This document shows, one piece after another, positions 8,071 through 16,066 of a stretch of 36,116 nucleotides of DNA; the first letter of the stretch is position 1, and every line of letters begins with the position of its first letter. The notes beneath the pieces are model-generated. The model saw only the letters and a list, made by a program, of their open reading frames with translations. It was not told the DNA's origin and did not search any database. The translations under genes and the position numbers were made by a program. This stretch comes from Clostridia bacterium (lineage in GTDB: Bacteria > Bacillota_A > Clostridia > UMGS1883): NCBI GenBank assembly GCA_017467965.1, contig JAFUJZ010000032.1:1-36116 (forward strand), read 5' to 3'.

Positions 8071-8102
8071 AAAAAACCTGTGGCTGATGCCACAGGTTTT
8101 TT
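8071..8102. terminator. Bidirectional intrinsic terminator
   Basis: A 14-bp stem AAAAAACCTGTGGC / GCCACAGGTTTTTT with loop TGAT lies between convergent genes (stops at 8068 and 8108) and has a T tract on both strands. Confidence 0.9.
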
Positions 8103-8107
8103 ATTAA

Positions 8108-8719
8108 TTATTCACTTGCTAACACAGTAGTGGGTTCATCGACAATTGCTTCGATATAATCTGCACCGGAATCAGCATTGCCGTATGTTTTGTTAAGAGC
8201 TTTGTTGATGTCAATAGCGTTTTTAACGATTGCTGCTACTACAACCACCAAAAGTACACCGTACACTACAGCGATTACCGATTTGAAAATTGTGCGAGCC
8301 TTTTTGGAAGAGTAATAAATGCGCTTATCTGTGAGGATTGCATACACACATACAAACAAAAATGCTGCAACCAAAGCTATAACTGTTGCACTCGTACCCC
8401 AGGGGTTGCCGTAAAGGATACCCAATGTGGAAATCGAAACAAAGAAGCACATCAAAGCATATTTAATAAGTGATTTGTTTGATTTGTATGCCGAGTACGA
8501 TGCAATTACCATGCCTGCGCCAAGCCCAAGATAAATCATGATAAGTCTGACTGTTCTCGCGCCTGCCATGGTAGCCTCTGATGAAAACATTGAATTCACC
8601 AGAACAAGCACCAGTGCGTATATGATTATGCTGCAGCTTACAATGGTAATATTGTTCTCAGCTCTTTTTTGAAGTTCTGTATCTTTACTTTTTTTGATTG
8701 ACTGTGCGGACTTTTTCAA
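8108..8719 (-). CDS. Small polytopic membrane protein, function unknown
   Basis: A 203-aa protein I do not recognise. A Lys-rich cytoplasmic N-terminus is followed by about five membrane segments (near residues 22-45, 57-77, 84-103, 108-127 and 145-168) and an acidic soluble tail of about 35 residues ending in a cluster of Asp, Glu and Ala. The start is called at a TTG (complement of 8717-8719). AGGAGGG lies 6-7 nt upstream of it, and the longer frame would begin upstream of the promoter's -10 box. Monocistronic, divergent from carA and convergent with the GH43 gene. Nothing in the context assigns a role. Confidence 0.75.
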   Translation of the reverse strand: MKKSAQSIKKSKDTELQKRAENNITIVSCSIIIYALVLVLVNSMFSSEATMAGARTVRLIMIYLGLGAGMVIASYSAYKSNKSLIKYALMCFFVSISTLGILYGNPWGTSATVIALVAAFLFVCVYAILTDKRIYYSSKKARTIFKSVIAVVYGVLLVVVVAAIVKNAIDINKALNKTYGNADSGADYIEAIVDEPTTVLASE

Positions 8720-8750
8720 GATGCACCCTCCTAAACGTTTACTAACTAAT

Positions 8751-8779
8751 ATAATACATTTTTTTTTGCATAAAGTCAA
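8751..8779 (-). promoter_or_regulatory. Promoter for small membrane protein
   Basis: On the minus strand TTGACT (complement of 8774-8779) is followed after 17 bp by TATTAT (complement of 8751-8756). It lies 32 bp from the TTG start, supporting that start. Confidence 0.65.
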
Positions 8780-8849
8780 CAAAAAGAAGAAAAATAATGG
8801 TCGAATAAAATTACACGAAAAAAATGTGCAATTTTCTAAGGGCAAAGTA

Positions 8850-8878
8850 TTGCAATTATAAGTGTTTTTGTGTATAAT
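8850..8878 (+). promoter_or_regulatory. Promoter for carAB
   Basis: TTGCAA (8850-8855), 17-bp spacer, consensus TATAAT (8873-8878). The roughly 50-nt leader holds only a weak ATTACAA/TTGTAAT hairpin (8891-8910). No PyrR-type attenuator or ARG box is evident. Confidence 0.65.
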
Positions 8879-8935
8879 ATTTAATTAAAGATTACAACAA
8901 ATTTTGTAATAAAATTTGAAAGGGAAGGTGCTGAA

Positions 8936-9991
8936 ATGAAAGCATATTTAATCCTTGAAGACGGCTCTGTTTATTCAGGCGAAAGTATCGGTGCAGTACG
9001 CGACTGTATCTGTGAGGTAGTGTTCAATACATCCGCAGTTGGTTATGTTGAAACCCTCTCTGATCCTTCCTACTACAGTCAGGGTGTTGTTCTCACATAC
9101 CCCATAGTGGGCAGTTACGGTGTAAATCTTTCTGATATGGAATCAAACCGTATCTGGGCAAAATGCCTTATAGTGCGTGAACTCAGTCAGGCGGCAAGCA
9201 ATTTCCGTATGGAAATCACTCTTTCTGATTATCTTTGCCGTTACGGTGTGCCCGGTATCGAAGGTGTTGATACCCGAGCTCTCACAAAGAAACTCCGTGA
9301 CAATGGTACAATGGCAGGCTTTTTGACAACAACTCATTTTGAAGTTGATGAGGTTGTAGCAAAGCTTAAAGAATATAAGTCAAAGAACGCAGTGAAAGCG
9401 GTAACGAGTGTAAGCAAAGCACATTTTTCAGGCGAGGGCAAAAAGGTTGCTGTGATAGACTACGGTGTAAGAAAGAGTCTTGTTGACGAATTCGTAAACC
9501 GCGGTATGGACGTAACTGTTTTCCCTGCAACAACACCTGCTGATGAAATCCTCAGCGAAAAATTTGACGGTATTATCCTCTCCAACGGTCCCGGCAATCC
9601 TTGCGATAACGAAGACCTTATCGATGAAGTAAAGAAGATTTATTCTTCCGGCACTCCCATTCTTGCAATCGAACTCGGTCATGAGCTTTTGGCACTTAGT
9701 GCCGGCGGCAAGGTTGAAAAAATGGGTCACGGTCACAGAGGCGGTAACTACCCTGTTAAGTTTGTTGACAAAAACCGCTCTTATATCACAAGCCAGAACC
9801 ATGGCTATGTGGTAACAGCAATTGATGAAAATATTGCCGAGGTAAGCCACGTTAATATTAACGACGGCACAATCGAAGGCATTAAATATAAGGGCAAGGA
9901 TATCGTGTCAGTGCAGTTTGCACCCGGTAGTGAAACAAGCTTTGTATTTGATGAATTTGTTATGATGATGGGAGGAAAAGAGAATGCCTAA
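8936..9991 (+). CDS. carA: Carbamoyl-phosphate synthase small subunit with degenerate glutaminase site
   Basis: A 351-aa homologue of the subunit that hydrolyses glutamine and passes ammonia to CarB. The N-terminal CPSase_sm domain is intact (EVVFNTSAVGYVETLSDPSY, GVDTRALTKKLRDNGTM), and the class I amidotransferase fold is recognisable (SNGPGNP, ITSQNHGYVV). The catalytic triad is not intact. The nucleophile-elbow motif normally read G-I-C-L-G-H-Q is AIELGHE, so Cys is Glu246 and Gln is Glu250. The usual HPE is APG, so His is Ala329 and Glu is Gly331. The reading frame is continuous and full length, so this is not a frameshift or decayed gene. ATG at 8936 follows AGGGAAGG. Its stop overlaps the carB start by 8 nt. 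Predicted: a structural or allosteric subunit of an ammonia-using enzyme. Confidence 0.93.
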   Translation: MKAYLILEDGSVYSGESIGAVRDCICEVVFNTSAVGYVETLSDPSYYSQGVVLTYPIVGSYGVNLSDMESNRIWAKCLIVRELSQAASNFRMEITLSDYLCRYGVPGIEGVDTRALTKKLRDNGTMAGFLTTTHFEVDEVVAKLKEYKSKNAVKAVTSVSKAHFSGEGKKVAVIDYGVRKSLVDEFVNRGMDVTVFPATTPADEILSEKFDGIILSNGPGNPCDNEDLIDEVKKIYSSGTPILAIELGHELLALSAGGKVEKMGHGHRGGNYPVKFVDKNRSYITSQNHGYVVTAIDENIAEVSHVNINDGTIEGIKYKGKDIVSVQFAPGSETSFVFDEFVMMMGGKENA

Positions 9992-12900
9992 AAAAGCCGA
10001 TATTAAAAAGGTTCTTGTTATTGGCTCCGGTCCTATTGTTATCGGACAGGCAGCAGAGTTTGACTATGCAGGTACACAGGCATGCCGTACTCTTAAAGAG
10101 GAAGGCATGGAGGTTGTTCTTATCAACTCTAACCCCGCTACCATTATGACAGATAAGGATATTGCCGATAAGGTATATATTGAACCTCTTACAGTTGAAA
10201 CACTCAAAAAAGTAATCCTTAAGGAAAAGCCCGACTCTATCCTTCCCACACTTGGCGGACAGACAGGCTTGAACCTTGCAATGGAAATTGCGGAAACAGG
10301 ATTTTTGGAAGAACAGGGCGTAACACTTCTTGGTACAACTCCCGAAACAATCCGCATGGCAGAAGACCGCCAGGGCTTCAAGGATGCCATGGAGGATATC
10401 GGTCAGCCCTGTATTGCATCCAAGGTTGTTGAAACCTATGCAGACGGCTTGGATTTTGCATATGAAATCGGTTTCCCCGTAATCATCCGTCCCGCTTACA
10501 CATTGGGCGGTACAGGCGGCGGTATTGCAAATAACGAAGAAGAATTCGCACAGATTGCACCTCATGGTCTCCGCCTTTCCAGAGTAGGCCAGATATTGGT
10601 TGAAAAGTGTATCGCAGGCTGGAAAGAAATCGAGTTTGAAGCAATGCGCGATGGGCAGGGCAGTGCTATCACAATCTGCTCTATGGAAAACCTTGACCCC
10701 GTAGGCGTTCATACAGGTGACAGTATCGTTGTTGCTCCTGCGCAGACACTTGCAACAAAGGAATTCAACATGCTCCGCGAAGCGGCACTTAAGATTATAA
10801 ACAAGTTAGGCGTTGAAGGTGGCTGTAACATTCAGTTTGCACTTGAGCCCAACAGCTTTGAATATGCGGTTATCGAGGTTAACCCCCGACTTTCCCGTTC
10901 TTCTGCATTGGCTAGTAAAGCAACAGGTTATCCCATTGCAAAGGTTGCTACACGTATAGCTCTCGGTTACAATCTTGACGAAATCAGAAATGCCGTAACA
11001 GGCAAGACATATGCAGGCTTTGAACCCGCTATCGACTATATCGTAGCAAAGTTCCCCAAGTGGCCCTTTGACAAGTTTGTGACAGCTGAGAGAAAGCTCG
11101 GCACACAGATGAAGGCTACAGGCGAAGTAATGAGTATTGCAACAACCTTTGAAGGTGCTCTTTTGAAGGCTGTACGCTCTCTTGAACTCAATATTTTCCA
11201 GCTTGACTTACCTCAGTACAGAGAGTTCACAAAGGAAATGCTTTACGAAGATCTTAAAAAGATTGACGACATGCGTCTCTTTGTTGTAGCGCAGGCACTT
11301 CTCCGCGGCATCACCGTTGAAGAAATCCACGATATCACAAAGATTGACAACTGGTTCCTTACAAAGATAAAGGCAATCGTTGACCTTGGCGAAGAAATGA
11401 AGAAGGGCAACCTTACTCCTGAACTTCTCGAAAAAGCAAAGATTTACGGCTATACAGACAAGATTATCGGCGAATGCGTTGGTATGGATGCTAAAGCCGT
11501 TAAGGAAATGCGCAAGGCGAATAACATTATGCCTGCATACAAAATGGTTGACACCTGTGCGGCAGAATTCCCCGCTATTACTCCTTACTACTACTCCTGC
11601 TACGGCAGCGAAAACGAATCCACAGGCGAAACAAAGGAAGACAAGAAAAAGATTATGGTACTCGGCTCCGGTCCTATCAGAATCGGTCAAGGTATTGAAT
11701 TTGACTACTGCTCCGTTCATTGTGTATGGGCACTCAAGAGCCTCGGCTATGAAACAATCATCGTAAACAATAACCCAGAAACAGTATCTACTGACTTTGA
11801 CATCGCGGACAAGCTCTACTTTGAGCCTCTTACTCCCGAAGATGTTGAAAACATCGTAGATTTGGAACAGCCTTATGGTGCTATTGTTCAGTTTGGCGGT
11901 CAGACAGCTATCAAGCTTACAAAAGCACTTAAGGAAATGGGTGTTAAAATCCTCGGTACAAAGGCGGAAGACGTTGACCGTGCCGAAGACAGAGAACTCT
12001 TTGACGAAATCCTGGAGGCTCACAACATTCCCCGTCCTGCAGGCAGAACCGTTTTCACTTGCGAAGAAGCTATCACAGCTGCAAACGAAATCGGCTATCC
12101 CGTGCTTGTAAGACCGAGCTATGTATTGGGCGGTCAGGGTATGGAAATTGCGTATAACGACCATGACATCACTGTTTATATGGAAATCATCAACCGTAGC
12201 GTTCAGGAGCATCCTATCCTGGTTGACAAATACGTTGTAGGTAAGGAAGTTGAGGTTGACGCAGTTTGTGACGGCAAAGACATCCTTATCCCCGGTATCA
12301 TGGAGCACATCGAAAGAACAGGCGTTCACTCCGGTGACTCTATCAGTGTTTACCCCACACAGACAATCAGCGAAAAAGACAAGGAAACAATCATTGACTA
12401 CACAGAAAAGCTTGCAAAGGCATTGAATGTAGTAGGTCTTATCAATATTCAGTTTATTGTTGCACCTGACGGTGTTTACATTATCGAAGTTAACCCCAGA
12501 TCCAGCCGTACAGTACCTTACATCAGCAAGGTAACAAACGTACCGATTGTAAAGCTTGCGGTAAGAGCTATGATGGGTGAAAACCTCTGTGATATGGGCT
12601 ACGGCGTTGGTTTGTATCCCGCTGCTGACTATGTTGCAGTTAAGATGCCTGTATTCAGCTTTGAAAAGCTTCATGATGTTGACACATCCTTAGGCCCCGA
12701 AATGAAGTCTACAGGTGAAGTGTTGGGTATTGCTCCCACATTCCACGAAGCACTCTACAAGTCCTTTGTAGGCAGCAATATGAAGATTCCCACAGAGGGC
12801 AACCTCCTTATCACAGTGCGTGATACAGACAAGGAAGAGGTTTGTTCTCTTGCCAAGGAATTTGAAAAGCACGGTTTCAGAATTTACGCTACAGGCGGTA

Positions 12901-13187
12901 CATGCAAGTACCTTATCGATAACGGCGTAAACGCAAAGAAAGTTAACAAAATCGCCGAAGGCGCACCCGATATATTGGACTTTATCTCGGGCGGCGGTTG
13001 CGATCTTGTTATCAATACACCTACACGTGGACGCCAGCACAACCGTGACGGCTTTAAGATAAGACGTACAAGCGTTGAAAGAAGCATCCCCTGTATTACA
13101 AGCCTTGATACTGCAAAGGCACTTCTCAATAGTGTTGAGCAGAAAGAAGCAGGCGAAGTAGGTATTATTGATATTTCAACACTTTGA
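9984..13187 (+). CDS. carB: Carbamoyl-phosphate synthase large subunit
   Basis: A 1067-aa enzyme that makes carbamoyl phosphate from bicarbonate, ammonia and two ATP for pyrimidine and arginine synthesis. The order is canonical. The first ATP-grasp half (residues 1 to about 400) opens with VLVIGSGPIVIGQAAEFDYA. The oligomerisation domain is about 400-550. The second ATP-grasp half (about 555-935) opens with IMVLGSGPIRIGQGIEFDYC. The MGS-like allosteric domain runs from about 940 (YATGGTCKYL). Duplicate EVNPRLSRSSALASKATGYP and EVNPRSSRTVPYISK blocks carry the ATP/metal ligands. Length and motifs are normal, so carbamoyl-phosphate synthesis from free ammonia should be possible even though the partner carA lacks its glutaminase triad. 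GGGAGG precedes the start within carA. Confidence 0.97.
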   Translation: MPKKADIKKVLVIGSGPIVIGQAAEFDYAGTQACRTLKEEGMEVVLINSNPATIMTDKDIADKVYIEPLTVETLKKVILKEKPDSILPTLGGQTGLNLAMEIAETGFLEEQGVTLLGTTPETIRMAEDRQGFKDAMEDIGQPCIASKVVETYADGLDFAYEIGFPVIIRPAYTLGGTGGGIANNEEEFAQIAPHGLRLSRVGQILVEKCIAGWKEIEFEAMRDGQGSAITICSMENLDPVGVHTGDSIVVAPAQTLATKEFNMLREAALKIINKLGVEGGCNIQFALEPNSFEYAVIEVNPRLSRSSALASKATGYPIAKVATRIALGYNLDEIRNAVTGKTYAGFEPAIDYIVAKFPKWPFDKFVTAERKLGTQMKATGEVMSIATTFEGALLKAVRSLELNIFQLDLPQYREFTKEMLYEDLKKIDDMRLFVVAQALLRGITVEEIHDITKIDNWFLTKIKAIVDLGEEMKKGNLTPELLEKAKIYGYTDKIIGECVGMDAKAVKEMRKANNIMPAYKMVDTCAAEFPAITPYYYSCYGSENESTGETKEDKKKIMVLGSGPIRIGQGIEFDYCSVHCVWALKSLGYETIIVNNNPETVSTDFDIADKLYFEPLTPEDVENIVDLEQPYGAIVQFGGQTAIKLTKALKEMGVKILGTKAEDVDRAEDRELFDEILEAHNIPRPAGRTVFTCEEAITAANEIGYPVLVRPSYVLGGQGMEIAYNDHDITVYMEIINRSVQEHPILVDKYVVGKEVEVDAVCDGKDILIPGIMEHIERTGVHSGDSISVYPTQTISEKDKETIIDYTEKLAKALNVVGLINIQFIVAPDGVYIIEVNPRSSRTVPYISKVTNVPIVKLAVRAMMGENLCDMGYGVGLYPAADYVAVKMPVFSFEKLHDVDTSLGPEMKSTGEVLGIAPTFHEALYKSFVGSNMKIPTEGNLLITVRDTDKEEVCSLAKEFEKHGFRIYATGGTCKYLIDNGVNAKKVNKIAEGAPDILDFISGGGCDLVINTPTRGRQHNRDGFKIRRTSVERSIPCITSLDTAKALLNSVEQKEAGEVGIIDISTL

Positions 13188-13194
13188 TAAAAAC

Positions 13195-13230
13195 ATCAGC
13201 GGAAGCGGGTGCTTCCGCTGATAGTTTTTT
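13195..13230 (+). terminator. Intrinsic terminator after carB
   Basis: A 12-bp perfect stem ATCAGCGGAAGC / GCTTCCGCTGAT, loop GGGT, followed by AGTTTTTT. Confidence 0.9.
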
Positions 13231-13280
13231 CACCTCATCCACCGCAAGCGGTCCCCCCCCTTCCCCTCGAGGGGAAGGCT
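13231..13280. repeat. Gut-Firmicutes-type palindromic repeat (CACCTCATCC...CCTTCCCC)
   Basis: The unit starts CACCTCATCC, then an ACCGC/GCGGT hairpin (13241-13252), a run of eight C, and a perfect 20-bp palindrome centred on CTCGAG (13259-13278, CCTTCCCC...GGGGAAGG). From general knowledge, CACCTCATCC...CCTTCCCCT...AGGGGAAGG units are widely dispersed in Faecalibacterium-like and other gut Clostridia genomes. It is far more GC-rich than its surroundings and lies 18 bp before the miaB start. Confidence 0.7.
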
Positions 13281-13297
13281 AAAAGGAAGATGATATT

Positions 13298-14674
13298 ATG
13301 ACTATAGATTTTAAAGAACATGAAATAATAATGCAAAGGGTTAAAGCTCTTTTAGGCGGAAAAGAAAAGTTTGCAATTGTTGAAACATACGGTTGCCAGC
13401 AAAATGTGAACGACTCACAAAAGTATGAAGGTATGCTCATGAAAATGGGCTATACCTTAACTCATGACCGCGAAAAAGCAGATTTTATAATGTTTAACAC
13501 CTGCGCTGTCCGCGAAAATGCAGAGAAAAAGGTTTTCGGCAATATTGGTGCATTAAAGCATCTTAAAGCTAAAAAGCCCGATATGGTTATAGCCATTGCA
13601 GGCTGTATGAGCCAACAAGAATCTGTTGAGAAAAAGTTAAGGAGGTCACACCCTCACGTTGATATGATTTTGGGCACACGTGCAATGGCAGATTTCCCGA
13701 AAGCTTTGGAAACAGTATTAAGCTCAAGGCAGCGTATTGTAGACAGACAAGAAATTGACGTTGTTTGCGAAAATGTGCCCACAAATTATGACGGCGGATG
13801 TAAGGCGTTTGTTTCAATAATGTACGGCTGTAACAATTTTTGCACTTACTGCATAGTGCCTTATGTGCGAGGGCGGGAACGTAGCCGCAGTATGGAGGCA
13901 GTCCTTTCTGAGTGCAAACTCCTTGCAGAAAAAGGCGTTAAGGAGATTACCCTCCTTGGGCAGAACGTAAACAGCTATGGTAAAGATTTGGGGATGACAG
14001 AAGGCTTTGCCTCGCTTCTGAGTGAAGTGGACAAAATCGACGGCATAGAACGCATAAGATTTATGTCAAGCCACCCCAAGGATATATCCGATAAAGTACT
14101 CAGTGTTATGGCGTCTTCAAGGCATATATGTCATCAGCTGCATTTGCCGCTCCAGTCGGGCAGCGACAAGCTACTGTGCGAAATGAACCGTGTCTATAAC
14201 CGGGAAAAATACCTCTCTATTGTCGAAAAAGCAAAAGCTCTTATGCCCGATTTGGCAATAACAACAGATATTATCGTAGGTTTCCCCACAGAAACCGAGG
14301 AAGATTTTGAAGATACAATCAGCATGCTTGAAAAGGTCAGATACGACAGCATTTTTTCTTTTATATATTCCCGCCGTGAGGGAACGCCTGCGGCAAAAAT
14401 GGAATTTTTGGCAACAGAGGACGAAATCAAAGCCCGTTTTGACCGTCTTTTGGAGGTTCAAAACCGCATAAGCTATGAGCTAAACAAAAAATGCGAAGGC
14501 GAAATTCAGCCTGTTCTGGTTGAAAGCATGTCAAAGGAAGAGGGCGTATTAACTGCCCGCAACTACGCAAACAAAATAGTGAATTTTAAAGGCGATGAAT
14601 CTTTAATAGGCAAAATCGTAAATGTAAAAATAACAAAGGCGCAGACCTGGATTTTGATAGGAGAATTATTATGA
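13298..14674 (+). CDS. miaB: tRNA-2-methylthio-N6-dimethylallyladenosine synthase
   Basis: A 458-aa radical-SAM methylthiotransferase that adds the 2-methylthio group to N6-isopentenyl-A37 in tRNAs reading UNN codons. The N-terminal UPF0004 domain carries its three cluster cysteines (Cys33 in TYGCQQN, Cys69 in FNTCAVREN, Cys103 in AGCMSQQ). The radical-SAM motif is CNNFCTYC (Cys178, 182, 185), followed by VRGRERSRS and TLLGQNVNSYG. A TRAM-type RNA-binding domain occupies roughly the last 65 residues. ATG at 13298 follows AAAAGGAAG. Its stop overlaps the start of the YmcA/YlbF-like gene in an ATGA arrangement, so the two are translationally coupled. No clear promoter is visible in the short repeat-bearing gap before it. 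Confidence 0.95.
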   Translation: MTIDFKEHEIIMQRVKALLGGKEKFAIVETYGCQQNVNDSQKYEGMLMKMGYTLTHDREKADFIMFNTCAVRENAEKKVFGNIGALKHLKAKKPDMVIAIAGCMSQQESVEKKLRRSHPHVDMILGTRAMADFPKALETVLSSRQRIVDRQEIDVVCENVPTNYDGGCKAFVSIMYGCNNFCTYCIVPYVRGRERSRSMEAVLSECKLLAEKGVKEITLLGQNVNSYGKDLGMTEGFASLLSEVDKIDGIERIRFMSSHPKDISDKVLSVMASSRHICHQLHLPLQSGSDKLLCEMNRVYNREKYLSIVEKAKALMPDLAITTDIIVGFPTETEEDFEDTISMLEKVRYDSIFSFIYSRREGTPAAKMEFLATEDEIKARFDRLLEVQNRISYELNKKCEGEIQPVLVESMSKEEGVLTARNYANKIVNFKGDESLIGKIVNVKITKAQTWILIGELL

Positions 14675-15060
14675 GTGAAATTTTAACAAAAGCAAGAGAA
14701 CTCGGTCAGGCAATTGTAGACAGTGAAGAATACAAAACACTTAAAGCCTGCGAAGAAAAACAGGAAAAAGACGAAGAGGCTATGGCTCTTTTGGTAGAGT
14801 ATAACAACGTAAGAAAAGCCCTCGCCGAAGAAATCAACAACAGTGAAGTCAATGACGAAAGAATGAACGAGATTCGTGCCGAGCTTGAAGAAGCTTACGA
14901 AAAGGTTATGAGTAATCCCACAATTTCCGAATATAACGAAGCTCAGCAAAAGTTCAGCGCAATCGTAAGCCAGATGAATTCTATTCTCACATATTTTATG
15001 ACAGGCGAAATATCCGCAGGCTGCTCGGGTAACTGCTCCGGTTGCTCATCCTGCGGCTAA
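14671..15060 (+). CDS. YlbF/YmcA (RicA-like) family protein with C-terminal cysteine cluster
   Basis: A 129-aa mostly helical, strongly charged protein. The body (residues about 5-110) is the YlbF/YmcA coiled helical domain, recognised from LTKARELGQAIVDSEEYK and the later NPTISEYNEAQQKF. The tail GCSGNCSGCSSCG places Cys118, 122, 125 and 128 in a C-x3-C-x2-C-x2-C pattern suited to an iron-sulfur cluster. In B. subtilis, ymcA (ricA) lies next to miaB (ymcB); RicA, RicF and RicT bind Fe-S clusters and are reported to support MiaB-dependent modification and RNA processing. Here the coupling is tighter, a 4-nt overlap with miaB. RicA rather than RicF is inferred from context. Confidence 0.85.
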   Translation: MSEILTKARELGQAIVDSEEYKTLKACEEKQEKDEEAMALLVEYNNVRKALAEEINNSEVNDERMNEIRAELEEAYEKVMSNPTISEYNEAQQKFSAIVSQMNSILTYFMTGEISAGCSGNCSGCSSCG

Positions 15061-15089
15061 TACCGGGGTTAAATGGCGCAGAATCGTCC

Positions 15090-15135
15090 AAAGACTTCCT
15101 CGAAGTTTATTCATACATCGTCGGAAGTCTTTTTA
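15090..15135 (+). terminator. Intrinsic terminator after miaB operon
   Basis: A 10-bp stem AAAGACTTCC (15090-15099) / GGAAGTCTTT (15123-15132) with a 23-nt loop that may hold a small inner stem, followed by TTTATTTT. Confidence 0.75.
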
Positions 15136-15149
15136 TTTTGCAAAAAGTA

Positions 15150-15178
15150 TTGACAAAATGGAAGATAAATAGTAAAAT
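15150..15178 (+). promoter_or_regulatory. Promoter for first acidic lipoprotein
   Basis: TTGACA (15150-15155), 17-bp spacer, TAAAAT (15173-15178). The leader contains a GTTATTT/AAATAAC hairpin (15185-15202). A related leader stands before the paralogue. Confidence 0.75.
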
Positions 15179-15233
15179 TAAGGTGTTATTTGACGAAATA
15201 ACAAATATTTAATTTAAAGGACGGTAATGTATC

Positions 15234-15887
15234 ATGAAAAAAATGATGAAGTCAATGGTTTGCATTGCAATCGCAGTAGCTCTTGTACTGTCTCTTGCGG
15301 CTTGCGGATGCGGTTATGCAAACAGCCCCGAAGGTGTTATTAAGAGAGTTATCAATGCGCAGAACAATCATGACTATGTAACACTTGAAAAGTATTACGA
15401 AGATGGGGAAGCATACGAAGACTATGCTGACGAAAAGATTAACAGCATCAAGGCTTACTACAACTACATATTGGAAGAGGAAGACGAAGAATTTGAATAC
15501 ATGGAAGAAATGATGGGTGAGAAAAATGTGAAAGCATGGGTCAACGCTCAGATTGAAATCGAAAAAGCTGTGGCTAAACGCTGCAAGGTTGAAATTGATA
15601 AGGTGGATCAGGACGGCGATGAAGCATGGGTTGAATATACAGTATATGAACCCGAAGTGGATTATGAAGACGTTTGGGACGCTGTTTATGATGAAATAGG
15701 TCTTGAAGAAGACGAAATGGACGATGCCGACGAAGGTGAATATACAAAGTTCATCAAGGCATATAAGAAGCATATGCTTAAGGCTATCAAGGAAGCTGAT
15801 GTTGAAGAATCTTACGAAGCTGAAAGAAGAGTAGTTAAGGACGACGGCAAGTGGAAGATTGCTGAAGACCAGTCCAAGGAAGACTAA
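15234..15887 (+). CDS. Acidic lipoprotein, paralogue A
   Basis: A 217-aa surface lipoprotein of unknown function. A signal peptide with lipobox LAAC lipidates Cys24 (CGCGYANSPEG follows). The N-terminal region SPEGVIKRVINAQNNHDYVT and the C-terminal VVKDDGKWKIAEDQS frame a very acidic middle rich in Glu, Asp and Tyr. The layout (lipobox, a helix with V-x-R-x-x-N-A, then a strand ending DGKWKI) is like small NTF2-like or DUF4878-type accumulation lipoproteins, but I cannot assign it firmly. It is a tandem duplicate of the next gene, with the same start context and ends. AAAGGACGG precedes the ATG. Own promoter and terminator. Confidence 0.85.
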   Translation: MKKMMKSMVCIAIAVALVLSLAACGCGYANSPEGVIKRVINAQNNHDYVTLEKYYEDGEAYEDYADEKINSIKAYYNYILEEEDEEFEYMEEMMGEKNVKAWVNAQIEIEKAVAKRCKVEIDKVDQDGDEAWVEYTVYEPEVDYEDVWDAVYDEIGLEEDEMDDADEGEYTKFIKAYKKHMLKAIKEADVEESYEAERRVVKDDGKWKIAEDQSKED

Positions 15888-15906
15888 TCAAAAGGTTAAT
15901 TGATTA

Positions 15907-15936
15907 ACAAAACGACCCTCAAAAGGGTCGTTTTGT
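15907..15936 (+). terminator. Intrinsic terminator
   Basis: A 12-bp perfect stem ACAAAACGACCC / GGGTCGTTTTGT with loop TCAAAA, separating the two lipoprotein paralogues. Confidence 0.85.
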
Positions 15937-15982
15937 GTTAAAACAATATATAGATGTTTTTGTGGAAAAACTTAACAATATA

Positions 15983-16011
15983 TTGACAAATCAAACACAA
16001 AATGCTAAAAT
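15983..16011 (+). promoter_or_regulatory. Promoter for second acidic lipoprotein
   Basis: TTGACA (15983-15988), 17-bp spacer, TAAAAT (16006-16011). The following leader (ATTTGACAAAACAACAAAT) closely matches that of the upstream paralogue, so promoter and leader were duplicated with the gene. Confidence 0.75.
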
Positions 16012-16066
16012 AAACTTGTCATTTGACAAAACAACAAATTTTTATCAAAAGGAAGGTAAATGAATC

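Noticed and set aside
8879..8935. PyrR-type attenuator before carA
   Set aside because: The leader is about 50 nt, with only a weak AT-rich hairpin and no terminator/antiterminator pair.
9665..9680. Sequencing error or frameshift explaining the missing Cys in CarA
   Set aside because: The frame is continuous, flanking motifs align on both sides, and three separate triad positions differ by multiple bases.
11208..12674. 488-aa open frame on the minus strand opposite carB
   Set aside because: CarB is unmistakable on the plus strand; the antisense product is Cys/Phe/Asn-rich with no recognisable fold.
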